Shown here: positions 7,616-15,333 of the stretch, piece after piece
How the letters are laid out: each line of letters starts with the position of its first letter
How positions within the stretch are numbered: the stretch's first letter is position 1
DNA from: an uncultured Clostridia bacterium
GTDB lineage: Bacteria > Bacillota > Clostridia > Oscillospirales > CAG-272
Direction: 5' to 3'
Assembly (NCBI GenBank): GCA_945929845.1
Contig: CAMEON010000011.1
Coordinates: 1-44,413 of the forward strand
DNA: 44,413 nt
Program-made: the position numbers and the translations under genes
The notes under the pieces: model-generated
Told to the model about the DNA's origin: nothing
The model's database searches: none
Seen by the model: the letters and a program-made list of their open reading frames with translations, nothing else

Positions 7616-8992
7616 TCATACGCTCTCTGCGATATGCCGGGCCACGAACACGCCGGAGGCGGAGGCATGGGACAGGGAGTGGGTCACGCCGGAGCAGTCG
7701 CCGATGACATACAGGCCGTGGTGCCGGGTCTGGAGGGTGTGGTCTATCTCCACCTCCATGTTGTAGAACTTGACCTCCACGCCGTACAGCAGGGTGTCAT
7801 CGTTGGCAGTGCCGGGGGCGATCTTGTCCAGGGCGTAGATCATCTCGATGATACCGTCCAGGATCCGCTTGGGGATGACCAAGCTCAGGTCGCCGGGGGT
7901 AGCCTGGAGGGTCGGCTCGATGAAAGCCTCCTCAATGCGCCCCTTGGTGCTCCGCTGACCCCGGATCAGGTCGCCGAAGCGCTGGATCATCACGCCGCCG
8001 CCCAGCATATTGGACAGCCGGGCGATGGATTCGCCGTAGCCGTTGCTGTCCTTGAACGGCTCGGAAAAGTGCTTGGAGACCAGCAGGGCAAAGTTGGTGT
8101 TGGGGGTGTGTTTGGACGGATCCTCATAGCTGTGGCCGTTGACCGTGACAATGCCGTTGGTGTTCTCGTTGACCACCACGCCGTGGGGGTTCATGCAGAA
8201 GGTGCGCACCAGATCCTGAAACTTCTCGGTGCGGTATACGATCTTGGATTCATACAGCTCGTCGGTCAGGTGGGCAAACACCTCGGCAGGCAGCTCCACC
8301 CGGACGCCGATGTCCACCCGGTTGGAGCGGGTGGGGATATCCAGTGTCCGGCACACGCCCTCCATCCACTTACTGCCGCTCCGTCCGGCGGAGATCACGC
8401 ACCGGCGGCAGGTGTACTCTGTCCCCTTGCTGACGACAGCGAAGCCCTCCGCCGTCTTTTCCACCGTCTCCACCGGGGCGTTGAAGTGGAAGTCCACCCG
8501 TGACGACAGCTCCTCATAGAGGTTTTTCAGCACCACATAGTTGATGTCCGTGCCCAGGTGGCGCACCGACGCATCCAGCAGGTGCAGGCCGTTCTGTAGG
8601 CATAACTTTTTTATGGGGGTATTGGCCGTGGAGTACAGGGCGGTTCCCTCCCCGCCGTGAGACAGATTGATGGTGTCCACATACTTCATCAGGTCGATGG
8701 CTTCCCGCTTCCCGATGTACTCGTGCAGGGTGCCGCCGAACTGATTGGTGATATTGTACTTCCCGTCCGAGAAGGCACCTGCCCCGCCGAAGCCGTTCAT
8801 GATGGCGCAGGTCTTGCAGTTCAGGCAGGATGTGACCTTCACGCCGTCAATGGGGCACTTCCGCTTCTCCAGGGGATTGCCTGCCTCAAAAACGGCGATG
8901 CGCAGGTTTTGCCGCAGTCGGGACAGCTCGTAGGCCGTGAATATCCCGCCGGGGCCTGCCCCTATGATGATGACATCGTACTGGTTGCTCAT
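7616..8992 (-). CDS. FAD-dependent dehydrogenase, COG2509-like
   Basis: A 458-aa soluble flavoprotein. It begins with the dinucleotide-binding loop IIGAGPGGIFTAYELS (residues ~7-22) and has a conserved cysteine-rich segment KRKCPIDG...SCLNCKTCAIMNGFGGAGAFSDGKYN near 42-80, characteristic of this uncharacterised family. A second FAD-contact GDCSGVTHSLSHASASG lies near the C terminus. Substrate and reaction are unknown; the paired cysteines suggest a redox or cluster-binding role. It is the first gene of a two-gene unit with the GreA-like factor, with a well-formed promoter at 9049-9077. Confidence 0.85.
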   Translation of the reverse strand: MSNQYDVIIIGAGPGGIFTAYELSRLRQNLRIAVFEAGNPLEKRKCPIDGVKVTSCLNCKTCAIMNGFGGAGAFSDGKYNITNQFGGTLHEYIGKREAIDLMKYVDTINLSHGGEGTALYSTANTPIKKLCLQNGLHLLDASVRHLGTDINYVVLKNLYEELSSRVDFHFNAPVETVEKTAEGFAVVSKGTEYTCRRCVISAGRSGSKWMEGVCRTLDIPTRSNRVDIGVRVELPAEVFAHLTDELYESKIVYRTEKFQDLVRTFCMNPHGVVVNENTNGIVTVNGHSYEDPSKHTPNTNFALLVSKHFSEPFKDSNGYGESIARLSNMLGGGVMIQRFGDLIRGQRSTKGRIEEAFIEPTLQATPGDLSLVIPKRILDGIIEMIYALDKIAPGTANDDTLLYGVEVKFYNMEVEIDHTLQTRHHGLYVIGDCSGVTHSLSHASASGVFVARHIAESV

Positions 8993-9025
8993 TTTCTTAA
9001 ACCTTTCCGGTACCGTTCATATTCC

Positions 9026-9043
9026 AGGCTCCGCCGGAGCCTG
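9026..9043. repeat. Short palindrome in the leader of the FAD enzyme gene
   Basis: CAGGCTCC and GGAGCCTG form an 8-bp stem with a 2-3 nt loop. It lies between the promoter and start codon, with no T-run, so it is a leader hairpin rather than a terminator. Confidence 0.45.
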
Positions 9044-9048
9044 TATGT

Positions 9049-9077
9049 ATTATATCACATCTTCCCCGGAAAAGCAA
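9049..9077 (-). promoter_or_regulatory. Sigma-A promoter of the FAD enzyme gene
   Basis: Minus-strand TTGCTT (9072-9077) and perfect TATAAT (9049-9054) with a 17-nt spacer, about 55 nt before the start codon. Confidence 0.75.
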
Positions 9078-9120
9078 GTGTTTTCTTGCACATCCTGTGC
9101 CCCGGAAGGAAGGTGAAAAC

Positions 9121-9174
9121 TCAGCGACAGCCGTGGAGAGCAGACCCCCAAGAACCTCCAAAATATGAGTACAT
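9121..9174 (-). CDS. Possible 17-aa small ORF (low confidence)
   Basis: ATG at 9174 opens MYSYFGGSWGSALHGCR followed by TGA. It lies just downstream of a consensus promoter (9212-9240) in the 255-nt gap between the serine hydrolase and FAD enzyme genes. The ribosome binding site is weak (GGGAAGTG, about 14 nt upstream). The aromatic/Gly-rich sequence with one Cys resembles no family I know. The transcript could instead simply be a longer leader for the FAD gene. Confidence 0.2.
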   Translation of the reverse strand: MYSYFGGSWGSALHGCR

Positions 9175-9211
9175 TGTAAAATCAAGTTTCACTTCCCGAT
9201 GGACAGTACCA

Positions 9212-9240
9212 ATGATACCACCAAGCGCCGAAAATGTCAA
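9212..9240 (-). promoter_or_regulatory. Second upstream promoter, TTGACA/TATCAT
   Basis: Minus-strand TTGACA (9235-9240), a 17-nt spacer and TATCAT (9212-9217). It starts right after the serine hydrolase stop. It could drive the FAD gene from a 200-nt leader or a separate small transcript. Confidence 0.55.
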
Positions 9241-9247
9241 TACCCGC

Positions 9248-10153
9248 TCACCGGCAGAACGCCATGAAGGCATCGGCCAGACCCTGGGTCTTCCCCTCGG
9301 GATCGAAGTTGTGCCAGGCCACCACCCGGCGGGTGCGCAGGTCAAAGCACAGACCCTGTCCGTACATACCACCAGCCATGTACAGATCCCCGGTTCCCTG
9401 AGTCACGGCGTACCCATACCGGATCCTGTCAGTGGGAGCATGGAGGAAAATGTCCGACCAGGCTTCGGAGTAGATCCTGCGCTGCCCCCACAGGCCACGG
9501 TTCAGGTACAGCCAGCCCATCTTGGCCATGTCCTCGGTGCGGATATACAGACCGGTTCCGCCGACGGTGTGGCCGTTCCTGTCCCGGCTCCAGGCATTGG
9601 CGTGGAAGCCCAGAGGAAGGAACACCTCCCGCTGGAGCAGTGTCTCCATGTCCATCCCGGTCAGCACCTCCACCAGACGACCCAGAATGTAGTAGCTCCC
9701 ATCGGAGTAGACAAAGTCCTGCCCCGGCGTTCCGGTGATGGGTATGGCGAACAGGGTATGCAGCCACTCCGGATCCTCCCACAGGTGGGCGTTGGTCAGG
9801 TCAAAGTCCACGCCCTCCCGGGCACCGGTGCGGTGGCGCAACAGCTGATCCACTGTCACCTGCCCCCAGCGGGGATCGGTACCGGGGACAAGGTAGTCCC
9901 CCAGGTAGGTGCCCAGCCTGTCCTGCATGGTCAGAAGCCCCCGGTCATACAGCAGTCCAGCCGCCGTGACGGCCACGCTCTTGGCGATGGAGTAGCTGTC
10001 ATGGGCAGGATTGCCGGGGCGGAAGTCCACCCGTTCCATATGGTACAGGGTATCCCCCGGATGGGGATCCTCCAGCGTGACCACGGAGTAGTAATTCCCC
10101 TCCCCCGCCTGCCTGCGCACTTCCTCTGCCATAGCATGCATCAGTTCTGTCAT
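9248..10153 (-). CDS. Serine hydrolase of the beta-lactamase/class C family
   Basis: A 301-aa hydrolase of the PBP/class C beta-lactamase fold (Pfam Beta-lactamase). The nucleophile motif SxxK is S55-I-A-K58 in HDSYSIAKSV. The second motif is Y-S-D in DFVYSDGSYY rather than the usual Y-x-N. The third motif is not clear. No signal peptide is seen, so it is probably cytoplasmic, unlike resistance enzymes. Substrates in this family range from peptides to esters and cannot be predicted here. Its ATG overlaps the SLOG gene's TGA by four bases (ATGA), indicating coupling. It is the last gene of the PadR-led operon. Confidence 0.85.
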   Translation of the reverse strand: MTELMHAMAEEVRRQAGEGNYYSVVTLEDPHPGDTLYHMERVDFRPGNPAHDSYSIAKSVAVTAAGLLYDRGLLTMQDRLGTYLGDYLVPGTDPRWGQVTVDQLLRHRTGAREGVDFDLTNAHLWEDPEWLHTLFAIPITGTPGQDFVYSDGSYYILGRLVEVLTGMDMETLLQREVFLPLGFHANAWSRDRNGHTVGGTGLYIRTEDMAKMGWLYLNRGLWGQRRIYSEAWSDIFLHAPTDRIRYGYAVTQGTGDLYMAGGMYGQGLCFDLRTRRVVAWHNFDPEGKTQGLADAFMAFCR

Positions 10154-10716
10154 AGTCTGTCTTTCTTTCCTCTCTTCTGTATTCTTTCGTATAGATTGAT
10201 CAGCTCCAGCCCCTCCCGCAGGGCCAGTGCACAGGTGTAGGCCGTGCCGCCCCGACTCCGGGCGCAGTAAGCCACGCACACATCGCTCCCATGCACCAGT
10301 TGTCTGTCCCGCTCCAGCATACAGCCCTCCATGTAGTGATCAAACAGGAAGCGGCTCCGGGTAGCGGCGGACAGAATGTAGTCGTAGGTGCGGGTATTGC
10401 CGACATTCCACTGGCTGGTCTGATCCCGGCAGGGCAGGATCAGCTCCAGCTCCAGACCCGGAAGCACCGGAGCCAGATCCAGCACCTTCAGAGCCGCCAC
10501 GGTGTCAAAGCCAATGGCTCCCCCGGCCCGGAACACACGGGCACCCCGCCCGTACAGCTCCCGGATGGCCGCATCCAGGAGCGCAGGCAACAGCACCGCA
10601 TGAGCCGGATCGATCTGCCGATGTCCGGTGAAGCACACCGTGCGGATGGGGCTGTTCCCCTCCGGCAGTCCATCCTCCCCGCCCAGAGGCAGATCAGTTC
10701 GTACCTTCTGCATCAT
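10150..10716 (-). CDS. SLOG family protein (YpsA/DUF1273-like)
   Basis: A 188-aa Rossmann-like protein of the SLOG superfamily, whose members bind nucleotides or nucleotide-derived ligands. Recognisable motifs are TVCFTGHR near residue 27 and FRAGGAIGFDTVAAL near 62, plus a C-terminal GGTAYTCALA strand-turn. No membrane segment. The gene overlaps the 3' end of the DUF4097 gene by 23 nt and couples to the hydrolase by ATGA. No clear ribosome binding site precedes the ATG, so the exact start is uncertain and re-initiation is likely. The role is unknown; nucleotide signal sensing is an inference from the superfamily. Confidence 0.8.
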   Translation of the reverse strand: MMQKVRTDLPLGGEDGLPEGNSPIRTVCFTGHRQIDPAHAVLLPALLDAAIRELYGRGARVFRAGGAIGFDTVAALKVLDLAPVLPGLELELILPCRDQTSQWNVGNTRTYDYILSAATRSRFLFDHYMEGCMLERDRQLVHGSDVCVAYCARSRGGTAYTCALALREGLELINLYERIQKRGKKDRL

Positions 10717-11809
10717 TGGAAATGGTCACATTCCCGGAGACCGTGTCGCAGTCGATGGTCATACTGCCGTCTCCGTACACCTGACGACGGTTCCCGCCCT
10801 GGGTGGCAAAGCCGTTCACTGTGAGCTCCCCGCTGACGCTGTCCATATTCACCGTGAAACCGGGAACGGAGGCGGGCAGGTGTATCTCCAGCCGTCCGCT
10901 GACGCTTTCGACAGACACCTTACGGGCGGCCTGCGTCAGCGTCAGGGTCAGCGTGCCGGAGGCGGTGTCCAGGTCCACCTCATCGGCAGTGCCAATGATG
11001 GAAATATCGCCGCTGGCGCTGGACACGGAAACTTCCCCTGCCTTCTCCGTCAGAGTCAGGTTTACCTGGCCGGAGGCAGTATCCACATCCACCTTACCGA
11101 CTTTTCCGCCAAAGGTGATACCTCCGCTGGCGGATTCCATATCCACCGTATCCGCCGTGGCATTCACCACCTGTACCTGCCCGGAGGCGGTGTCCACATC
11201 CAGCTCCCGCACAGTCAGATCCGTCACCGTCACGGCACCGGAAGCGGTGTCCACATCCAGCCGGTCAGCCCGCAGGCCGCTGACCTGCACCGAGGCCGAT
11301 GCCGTATCCAGCTTGACAGAGGTCATATCCTCCAGCCAGGCGGCGGGCACAGTGACGGTCAGGCTCTTTTCAGAAATATGGAAGGCCAACAACCGGGAAG
11401 GCTCGCAGAATTTGACGGTCAGCTTGCCGTCCGCCACCCGCCAGCGGAGCTGGTCACGGGTGTCTGTGTCCCCTTTGGAGGACTGCTCCTGAATGGTCAG
11501 GGTGTCCCCCTCGCCGGGGACGATGGTCACACTCCCCGCCAGCCAGTCAATGTCAAGGGATGTGATCCTCTCGGTGAACGCATGATCCCCCACCGAGTAG
11601 TCGCTGTCGTCGTACCAGTAGGAATTGGCAAAGCCCAGGTTGAGTATCTGCGGGAACCAGCCGTCATTCTCTCCGCCCCCATAGTATCCCATAAGGCAAA
11701 CGGCGAAAAGGCCGCCCAAGAGGCCAAGCACCAAAAGCCAGATCACGATCCGCACGGCGGCACCGGCGTTGGCTTGTTTCTTTCGTTCGGTTCTGTCAGT
11801 CTTATCCAT
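10694..11809 (-). CDS. Membrane-anchored DUF4097 beta-repeat protein
   Basis: A 371-aa protein with a cytoplasmic basic N terminus and one transmembrane helix at about 21-43 (VIWLLVLGLLGGLFAVCLMG). A long extracytoplasmic DUF4097 (toastrack-like) beta-solenoid follows. At least eight repeats near 165-345 contain a D-(T/S)-A-S-G core, for example LDVDTASGAVTVTDL and VDVDTASGQVNLTL. Such domains occur in cell-envelope stress modules with PadR regulators and HAAS-like proteins, exactly the neighbours here. AAAGGAG lies 7 nt before the ATG. The ligand is unknown. The high internal repetition could favour copy-number changes. Confidence 0.85.
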   Translation of the reverse strand: MDKTDRTERKKQANAGAAVRIVIWLLVLGLLGGLFAVCLMGYYGGGENDGWFPQILNLGFANSYWYDDSDYSVGDHAFTERITSLDIDWLAGSVTIVPGEGDTLTIQEQSSKGDTDTRDQLRWRVADGKLTVKFCEPSRLLAFHISEKSLTVTVPAAWLEDMTSVKLDTASASVQVSGLRADRLDVDTASGAVTVTDLTVRELDVDTASGQVQVVNATADTVDMESASGGITFGGKVGKVDVDTASGQVNLTLTEKAGEVSVSSASGDISIIGTADEVDLDTASGTLTLTLTQAARKVSVESVSGRLEIHLPASVPGFTVNMDSVSGELTVNGFATQGGNRRQVYGDGSMTIDCDTVSGNVTISNDAEGTN

Positions 11810-11839
11810 ATCTGTTCTCCTTTCCTTGTTGGGTACAAG

Positions 11840-12910
11840 TCACAGCCGTATATCAAAGATGGCCTTGATGATATTGTCCACGGCCACAGCGATGAGGAAG
11901 ATCAGCCAGGTGAACGCCCAGCCCTGGGTCGCAAAGCTGACCGCCAGGTAAGCGACCACCGTCAGCATCCACAGTGCCCCGGAGATAGCCTTGTACACCT
12001 TGCCCCGGCTCCCCTTCGGCTCATCATCGTCCTCGTCATTGTCATCGTCATATGCCCGGTCTGACTGGGCATCCTCCGTCCCCATGGGCGACCCGCCGCT
12101 GTTACCATTGCCGATCATGCCCGGATGGCGCATGATCTCCGGCTTGGTCATGGTGTTGAATATAATCAACGCCGTGGCTACAGCCACGATGAAGAACAGG
12201 GAGGCAGGTGCCAGATTCCCCCACTGCGAAAGGAATACGCAGGGGATCCAGCACAGAATATACATAGCCACCGACACAGAGGTCAGCACAGCCGAGCGGG
12301 ATCTGTACCGATTCATGATGTCCCGAGCCTCCTCACGGCCGGTCTTACCCCACCGGCGGTACCAGAAGTGATTCTGCATGATGTCTGGCTTCAGGATGCT
12401 GTTGAAGATCAGCATACCGGTGGCCACGGCGATCATGCCGAACATCAGCACCATCCCCACCATCTCGTTGTACACCAACAGGATGGGCGGGGTGACGCAC
12501 AGGATATACAGAGCCACGGCCACTGCTGTCAGGATGGCCGACCGGAGCCTGTACCGGCGGACGGAATCCTTCTCCTCCTGGCTCAAGGGGGGCAGACCGG
12601 GGTCAGCTGTGGCCCGGCCTGTGCTTCCGGCCTGTGTCGTGCCGGAAAAGGACGGATCGGTCGATGTCGGTGCGGTGCCTGCCATCTCGGCCAGCAGGGC
12701 ACTGACATCCCCCACGCTGGAGATAGCCATGTTGTAGGCCGCCGCCGGGGTGCGTCCCTCGGCCACAAAATCGTCATATTTTTCGTACAGATTCTGTACC
12801 ATTTCCATTCGCAGCTCCTCCACCCGCTCGCTCCGGGGGGTGTCTGCAAAAATGGTGTCAATGTAATCCTTCAATTTTGCCTTCATCTCACTGTGATTGC
12901 TTTCGCTCAT
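11840..12910 (-). CDS. HAAS/permease-prefix-like multi-pass membrane protein with internal duplication
   Basis: A 356-aa protein. Residues 1-75 are a helical HAAS-like (DUF1700/permease prefix) domain: MKAKLKDYIDTIFADTP...AAAYNMAISSVGDVSALLAEM. Two similar membrane units follow: RYRLRSAILTAVAVALYILC...LIFNSILKPDIM and RYRSRSAVLTSVSVAMYILC...IIFNTMTKPEIM. An acidic linker (DDDNDEDDDEPKG) and a last two-helix hairpin end the protein. ATG 12910 has GGAGGA 8 nt upstream. HAAS domains often accompany PadR regulators and are thought to link envelope state to the regulator. The duplicated unit is not one I recognise by name. Confidence 0.8.
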   Translation of the reverse strand: MSESNHSEMKAKLKDYIDTIFADTPRSERVEELRMEMVQNLYEKYDDFVAEGRTPAAAYNMAISSVGDVSALLAEMAGTAPTSTDPSFSGTTQAGSTGRATADPGLPPLSQEEKDSVRRYRLRSAILTAVAVALYILCVTPPILLVYNEMVGMVLMFGMIAVATGMLIFNSILKPDIMQNHFWYRRWGKTGREEARDIMNRYRSRSAVLTSVSVAMYILCWIPCVFLSQWGNLAPASLFFIVAVATALIIFNTMTKPEIMRHPGMIGNGNSGGSPMGTEDAQSDRAYDDDNDEDDDEPKGSRGKVYKAISGALWMLTVVAYLAVSFATQGWAFTWLIFLIAVAVDNIIKAIFDIRL

Positions 12911-12992
12911 GGTAAGTCTCCTCCAAGTAATCATGTATGGCAGTACAGTCACGACTGTTTTGCGGTGCCACCGTGTAGCCCGGGGCGGGCAT

Positions 12993-13358
12993 TCACAGCT
13001 GCTCCGGCTGGCAGGCTCTGACCTGCGCATTCTGTGGGCAAATCAACTTCTCGATCATTTCGCTGGCTTCCCGCCACTCCGCCACCTGGCGTTGGTACTC
13101 ATCCCGCCCGGTCGGCGTGATGGCATAGTAGCGTCTGCGGGCACCGGTGGACTCATCGCCCCAGTAGGAACGGATGAAGCCGCTCTCCTCCAGCCGCTTG
13201 AATACCGTGTACAGGGTGGCCTCCTTAAGCTCATACCTGCCGTCCGTCAGGTTGTACAGGTTCCTGTTGATACGGTATCCGTAGCTGTCCCCGCCCATCA
13301 GGGAGGCCAGTATGATGGTATCGGTGTGTCCCCGAATCAGATCTGCTGTTATGGACAT
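12993..13358 (-). CDS. PadR family transcriptional regulator
   Basis: A 121-aa winged-helix regulator with the PadR core: TDTIILASLMGGDSYGYRI, then ELKEATLYTVFKRLEESGFIRSYWGDE, then ARRRYYAITPTGRDEYQ, and a C-terminal dimerisation helix. AGGAGG lies 7 nt before the ATG. It heads the operon with the HAAS-like, DUF4097, SLOG and hydrolase genes (82 nt to the next gene). An inverted repeat overlaps its -35 element, so it probably represses its own operon. The inducing signal is unknown; envelope stress is an inference from the downstream genes. Confidence 0.92.
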   Translation of the reverse strand: MSITADLIRGHTDTIILASLMGGDSYGYRINRNLYNLTDGRYELKEATLYTVFKRLEESGFIRSYWGDESTGARRRYYAITPTGRDEYQRQVAEWREASEMIEKLICPQNAQVRACQPEQL

Positions 13359-13379
13359 ACCCTCACCTCCTATGAATAC

Positions 13380-13408
13380 AGTATATCACAAAGTACCTCG
13401 CCTGTCAA
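13380..13408 (-). promoter_or_regulatory. Sigma-A promoter of the PadR operon
   Basis: Minus-strand consensus TTGACA (13403-13408) and TATACT (13380-13385) with a 17-nt spacer, about 20 nt before the start codon. Confidence 0.8.
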
Positions 13409-13415
13409 GGTATTT
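13391..13415. promoter_or_regulatory. Probable PadR operator
   Basis: AAGTACCTCG and CAAGGTATTT form an inverted repeat (8 of 10 matches, 5-nt centre). It covers the -35 element and part of the spacer of the PadR promoter. That location fits autorepression. Confidence 0.5.
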
Positions 13416-13469
13416 CATAAAATAATTTATACTTTTTTACTGTATATCTTTTTTGGCCCATCCGATGTC

Positions 13470-13505
13470 AAAAAGCAGGGACGCTCGCCTGTGCGATGTC
13501 CCTGC
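13470..13505 (-). terminator. Terminator after the HMA protein gene
   Basis: On the minus strand GCAGGGAC and GTCCCTGC (8 bp) are followed by TTTTT, 22 nt past the stop codon. Confidence 0.8.
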
Positions 13506-13526
13506 CCTGATTCGGTTGTTGAAGGC

Positions 13527-13742
13527 TTACTGCACGCCCTTGACCGTATACCCGGCCTTTTGCACAGCCTCTGTCAGCACCTCATCTGCTACCTGGGTGC
13601 CCGGCATCACCGTCACTGTCACCCGGTTCTGGCTGTGATCTGCCACAGCCTTTGCCACGCCGGGCAGTGCCTCCAGTACCTTCTGCACTCTGACCTCGCA
13701 ATGGGGGCACATCATACCTTCCACCTGCATGATCTTTTCCAT
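13527..13742 (-). CDS. Heavy-metal-associated (CopZ-like) metallochaperone
   Basis: A 71-aa ferredoxin-like HMA domain with the metal-binding MxCxxC motif as GMMCPHC (Cys12, Cys15). It would bind Cu(I) or a similar metal in the cytoplasm and pass it to a P-type ATPase. No ATPase gene is visible here. The second ATG (13742) is preferred because GGAAAGG lies 8 nt from it but only 2 nt from ATG 13748. It follows the XRE regulator by 44 nt and ends with its own terminator, so the two are likely co-transcribed. Orphan chaperone-like copies of this size are common in Firmicutes. Confidence 0.88.
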   Translation of the reverse strand: MEKIMQVEGMMCPHCEVRVQKVLEALPGVAKAVADHSQNRVTVTVMPGTQVADEVLTEAVQKAGYTVKGVQ

Positions 13743-13786
13743 ATTCATGACCTTTCCTTTCTAATACTTTTATCTACATTTGCTTT

Positions 13787-14968
13787 TCAGGATTCCATTT
13801 TTTCTTCCCCGGCGCAGGCCGCCATGCGGTCAAGAACCGCCTGGAACCTGGGTTCCCCACGCAAGGGCTGGTAGGCACGGCCCGCAGACAGACTGCGCAA
13901 CAGGCGGGCGCACTTGCTCTGCCTTGCGTCGGCACTTTCCTGCCGCTGGCACACCACCTGATCAATGACCACTGAGGGGTAGATGGCACTGTCCGGACGA
14001 CGGTCAAAGGCCATGGCGTACTCTGCCATCCTTTCCAGGTAGGAAAGGGCTGTGTCACGGTCTCCCTCCGTCAGGTACAAAAGAGCCAGTTGATGGCAGG
14101 AGTTAGCCAGCCGATCCGCATAGAACAGGGGTGTGTCCTCGAAGATGACGGAGAAGATGTCCATCCCCTTTTTCAGTATGGCAATCTTCTGCCCCACAGT
14201 ATACCTGTCGCCGGAGATATCCGGGACGCAGGCCAGGTTGTACAGGTGCCACCAGATGTTATCGGCAAAGAGGATCAGGTTTTCCTGAGCCTGCCGGAAG
14301 GCCACATCGCCGGTCAGCACCGTGGCCTTGATGATCTCCTGGCTGTACGCCATACTGTGAAACTGATCCGCCAGCTCCAGTGCCTGGATGCCGTCTCCCA
14401 GCTGATGGGCGTATATATCGCACAGCGTTTTCCGGGTCTCGTCCCGCAGTCTGTCATCGGTGCTGTCCTCCAGAATGTGGCGGCACAGGGACACCGCTTC
14501 CCCCAGGGCGGCCTGTACGGCGGCTCGTGCGGAGGATGCGGCGGCGGCATTTCGTTCCCCCCCGCCTCTGGTCTCGGCTCGCTGTGCCACCATCTGCGCA
14601 TACAGGGAGAGCACCTGAGCCGTCTCCAGTCGGATGGCATCACTGGAAGGCATTTCGGCCATGGCGTTGCGCAGTACCTCCAGAGCCTCCACCACCCGGT
14701 CGCTGTCCAGCAGTCTGTCTGCCTGCTCCAGGTAGGCCTGTTCCCTCTGCCTTTTCTGGTTGTTGGTGTAACAGAGCAGCTCATCCATGTTGACGCTGAA
14801 ATAGTCGGCAATGGCCGGTAGCGTGCCCATGTCGGGGTAACAGATGCCGGACTCCCACCGGGACACCGCCTGCGGTGTCACCCCCAGGTAGGCGGCCAGT
14901 TGATCCTGAGTCACATCATTCTTCCGGCGCAACAGCCGTATCTTCTCACCGATTCTGATCTTTTCCAA
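13787..14968 (-). CDS. XRE-family regulator with C-terminal TPR-like region
   Basis: A 393-aa regulator. Residues ~4-60 are a lambda-repressor-type helix-turn-helix (IRLLRRKNDVTQDQLAAYLGVTPQAVSRWESGICYP). The rest is alpha-helical, with repeats that look TPR-like (ALEVLRNAMAEMPSSDAIRLE, QLALLYLTEGDRDTALSYLERMAEYA). This architecture resembles peptide-sensing regulators, but no cognate peptide gene is evident. The start is taken as TTG 14968 because AGGAGG is 9 nt upstream. The in-frame ATG at 14989 lies before that site and has none of its own. A consensus promoter follows closely upstream. Confidence 0.85.
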   Translation of the reverse strand: MEKIRIGEKIRLLRRKNDVTQDQLAAYLGVTPQAVSRWESGICYPDMGTLPAIADYFSVNMDELLCYTNNQKRQREQAYLEQADRLLDSDRVVEALEVLRNAMAEMPSSDAIRLETAQVLSLYAQMVAQRAETRGGGERNAAAASSARAAVQAALGEAVSLCRHILEDSTDDRLRDETRKTLCDIYAHQLGDGIQALELADQFHSMAYSQEIIKATVLTGDVAFRQAQENLILFADNIWWHLYNLACVPDISGDRYTVGQKIAILKKGMDIFSVIFEDTPLFYADRLANSCHQLALLYLTEGDRDTALSYLERMAEYAMAFDRRPDSAIYPSVVIDQVVCQRQESADARQSKCARLLRSLSAGRAYQPLRGEPRFQAVLDRMAACAGEEKMES

Positions 14969-15003
14969 GCGGGTGCCCCTCCTTGTCATGATCTACCGCT
15001 TCT

Positions 15004-15032
15004 ATTATACCTCGCCCCGTCAGAAAAGTCAA
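15004..15032 (-). promoter_or_regulatory. Sigma-A promoter of the XRE regulator
   Basis: Minus-strand TTGACT (15027-15032), a 17-nt spacer and perfect TATAAT (15004-15009), about 35 nt before the TTG start. A TTGCGCAA palindrome sits just upstream of the -35. Confidence 0.8.
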
Positions 15033-15082
15033 TAGATTGTTGATAATTTGCGCAATTTGTTAATATAATTAAAGCGTTACAG

Positions 15083-15332
15083 GTTACAGTTCAGGTGGGG
15101 GTACGGGATGCGGTGGGGAACTTCTTGAAAGAAGTTCCCCACACCCCTCAAGAACTTTCAAAACAGGTATTGTGTATGATTCGAAGCGTTATTCTGTCAT
15201 ATATTTGTTGTCGTTTTTCCAAAGGAGCCAGCGTTGCTGATGCCCAAAACAGCAGAAACGCCTTCGCGGGGGCCCCTCGCCCCGCTCTACGGCGGAAAAG
15301 GGAGCGCACGGCGGGGGTAGGTGAACTGTAAC
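15083..15332 (+). mobile_element. MITE-like element, copy A
   Basis: A 250-bp non-coding element bounded by exact 11-bp terminal inverted repeats, GTTACAGTTCA and TGAACTGTAAC. Near the left end is a palindrome of two 13-bp arms (TGGGGAACTTCTT) around GA. Near the right end are GGAGCCAGCGTTGCTG and GGAAAAGGGAGCG. The whole layout recurs inverted at 33078-33322, and its right half at 40139-40268. No transposase is encoded; trans-mobilisation is an inference. A partial tandem GTTACAG precedes the left end. Confidence 0.7.
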
Positions 15333-15333
15333 C

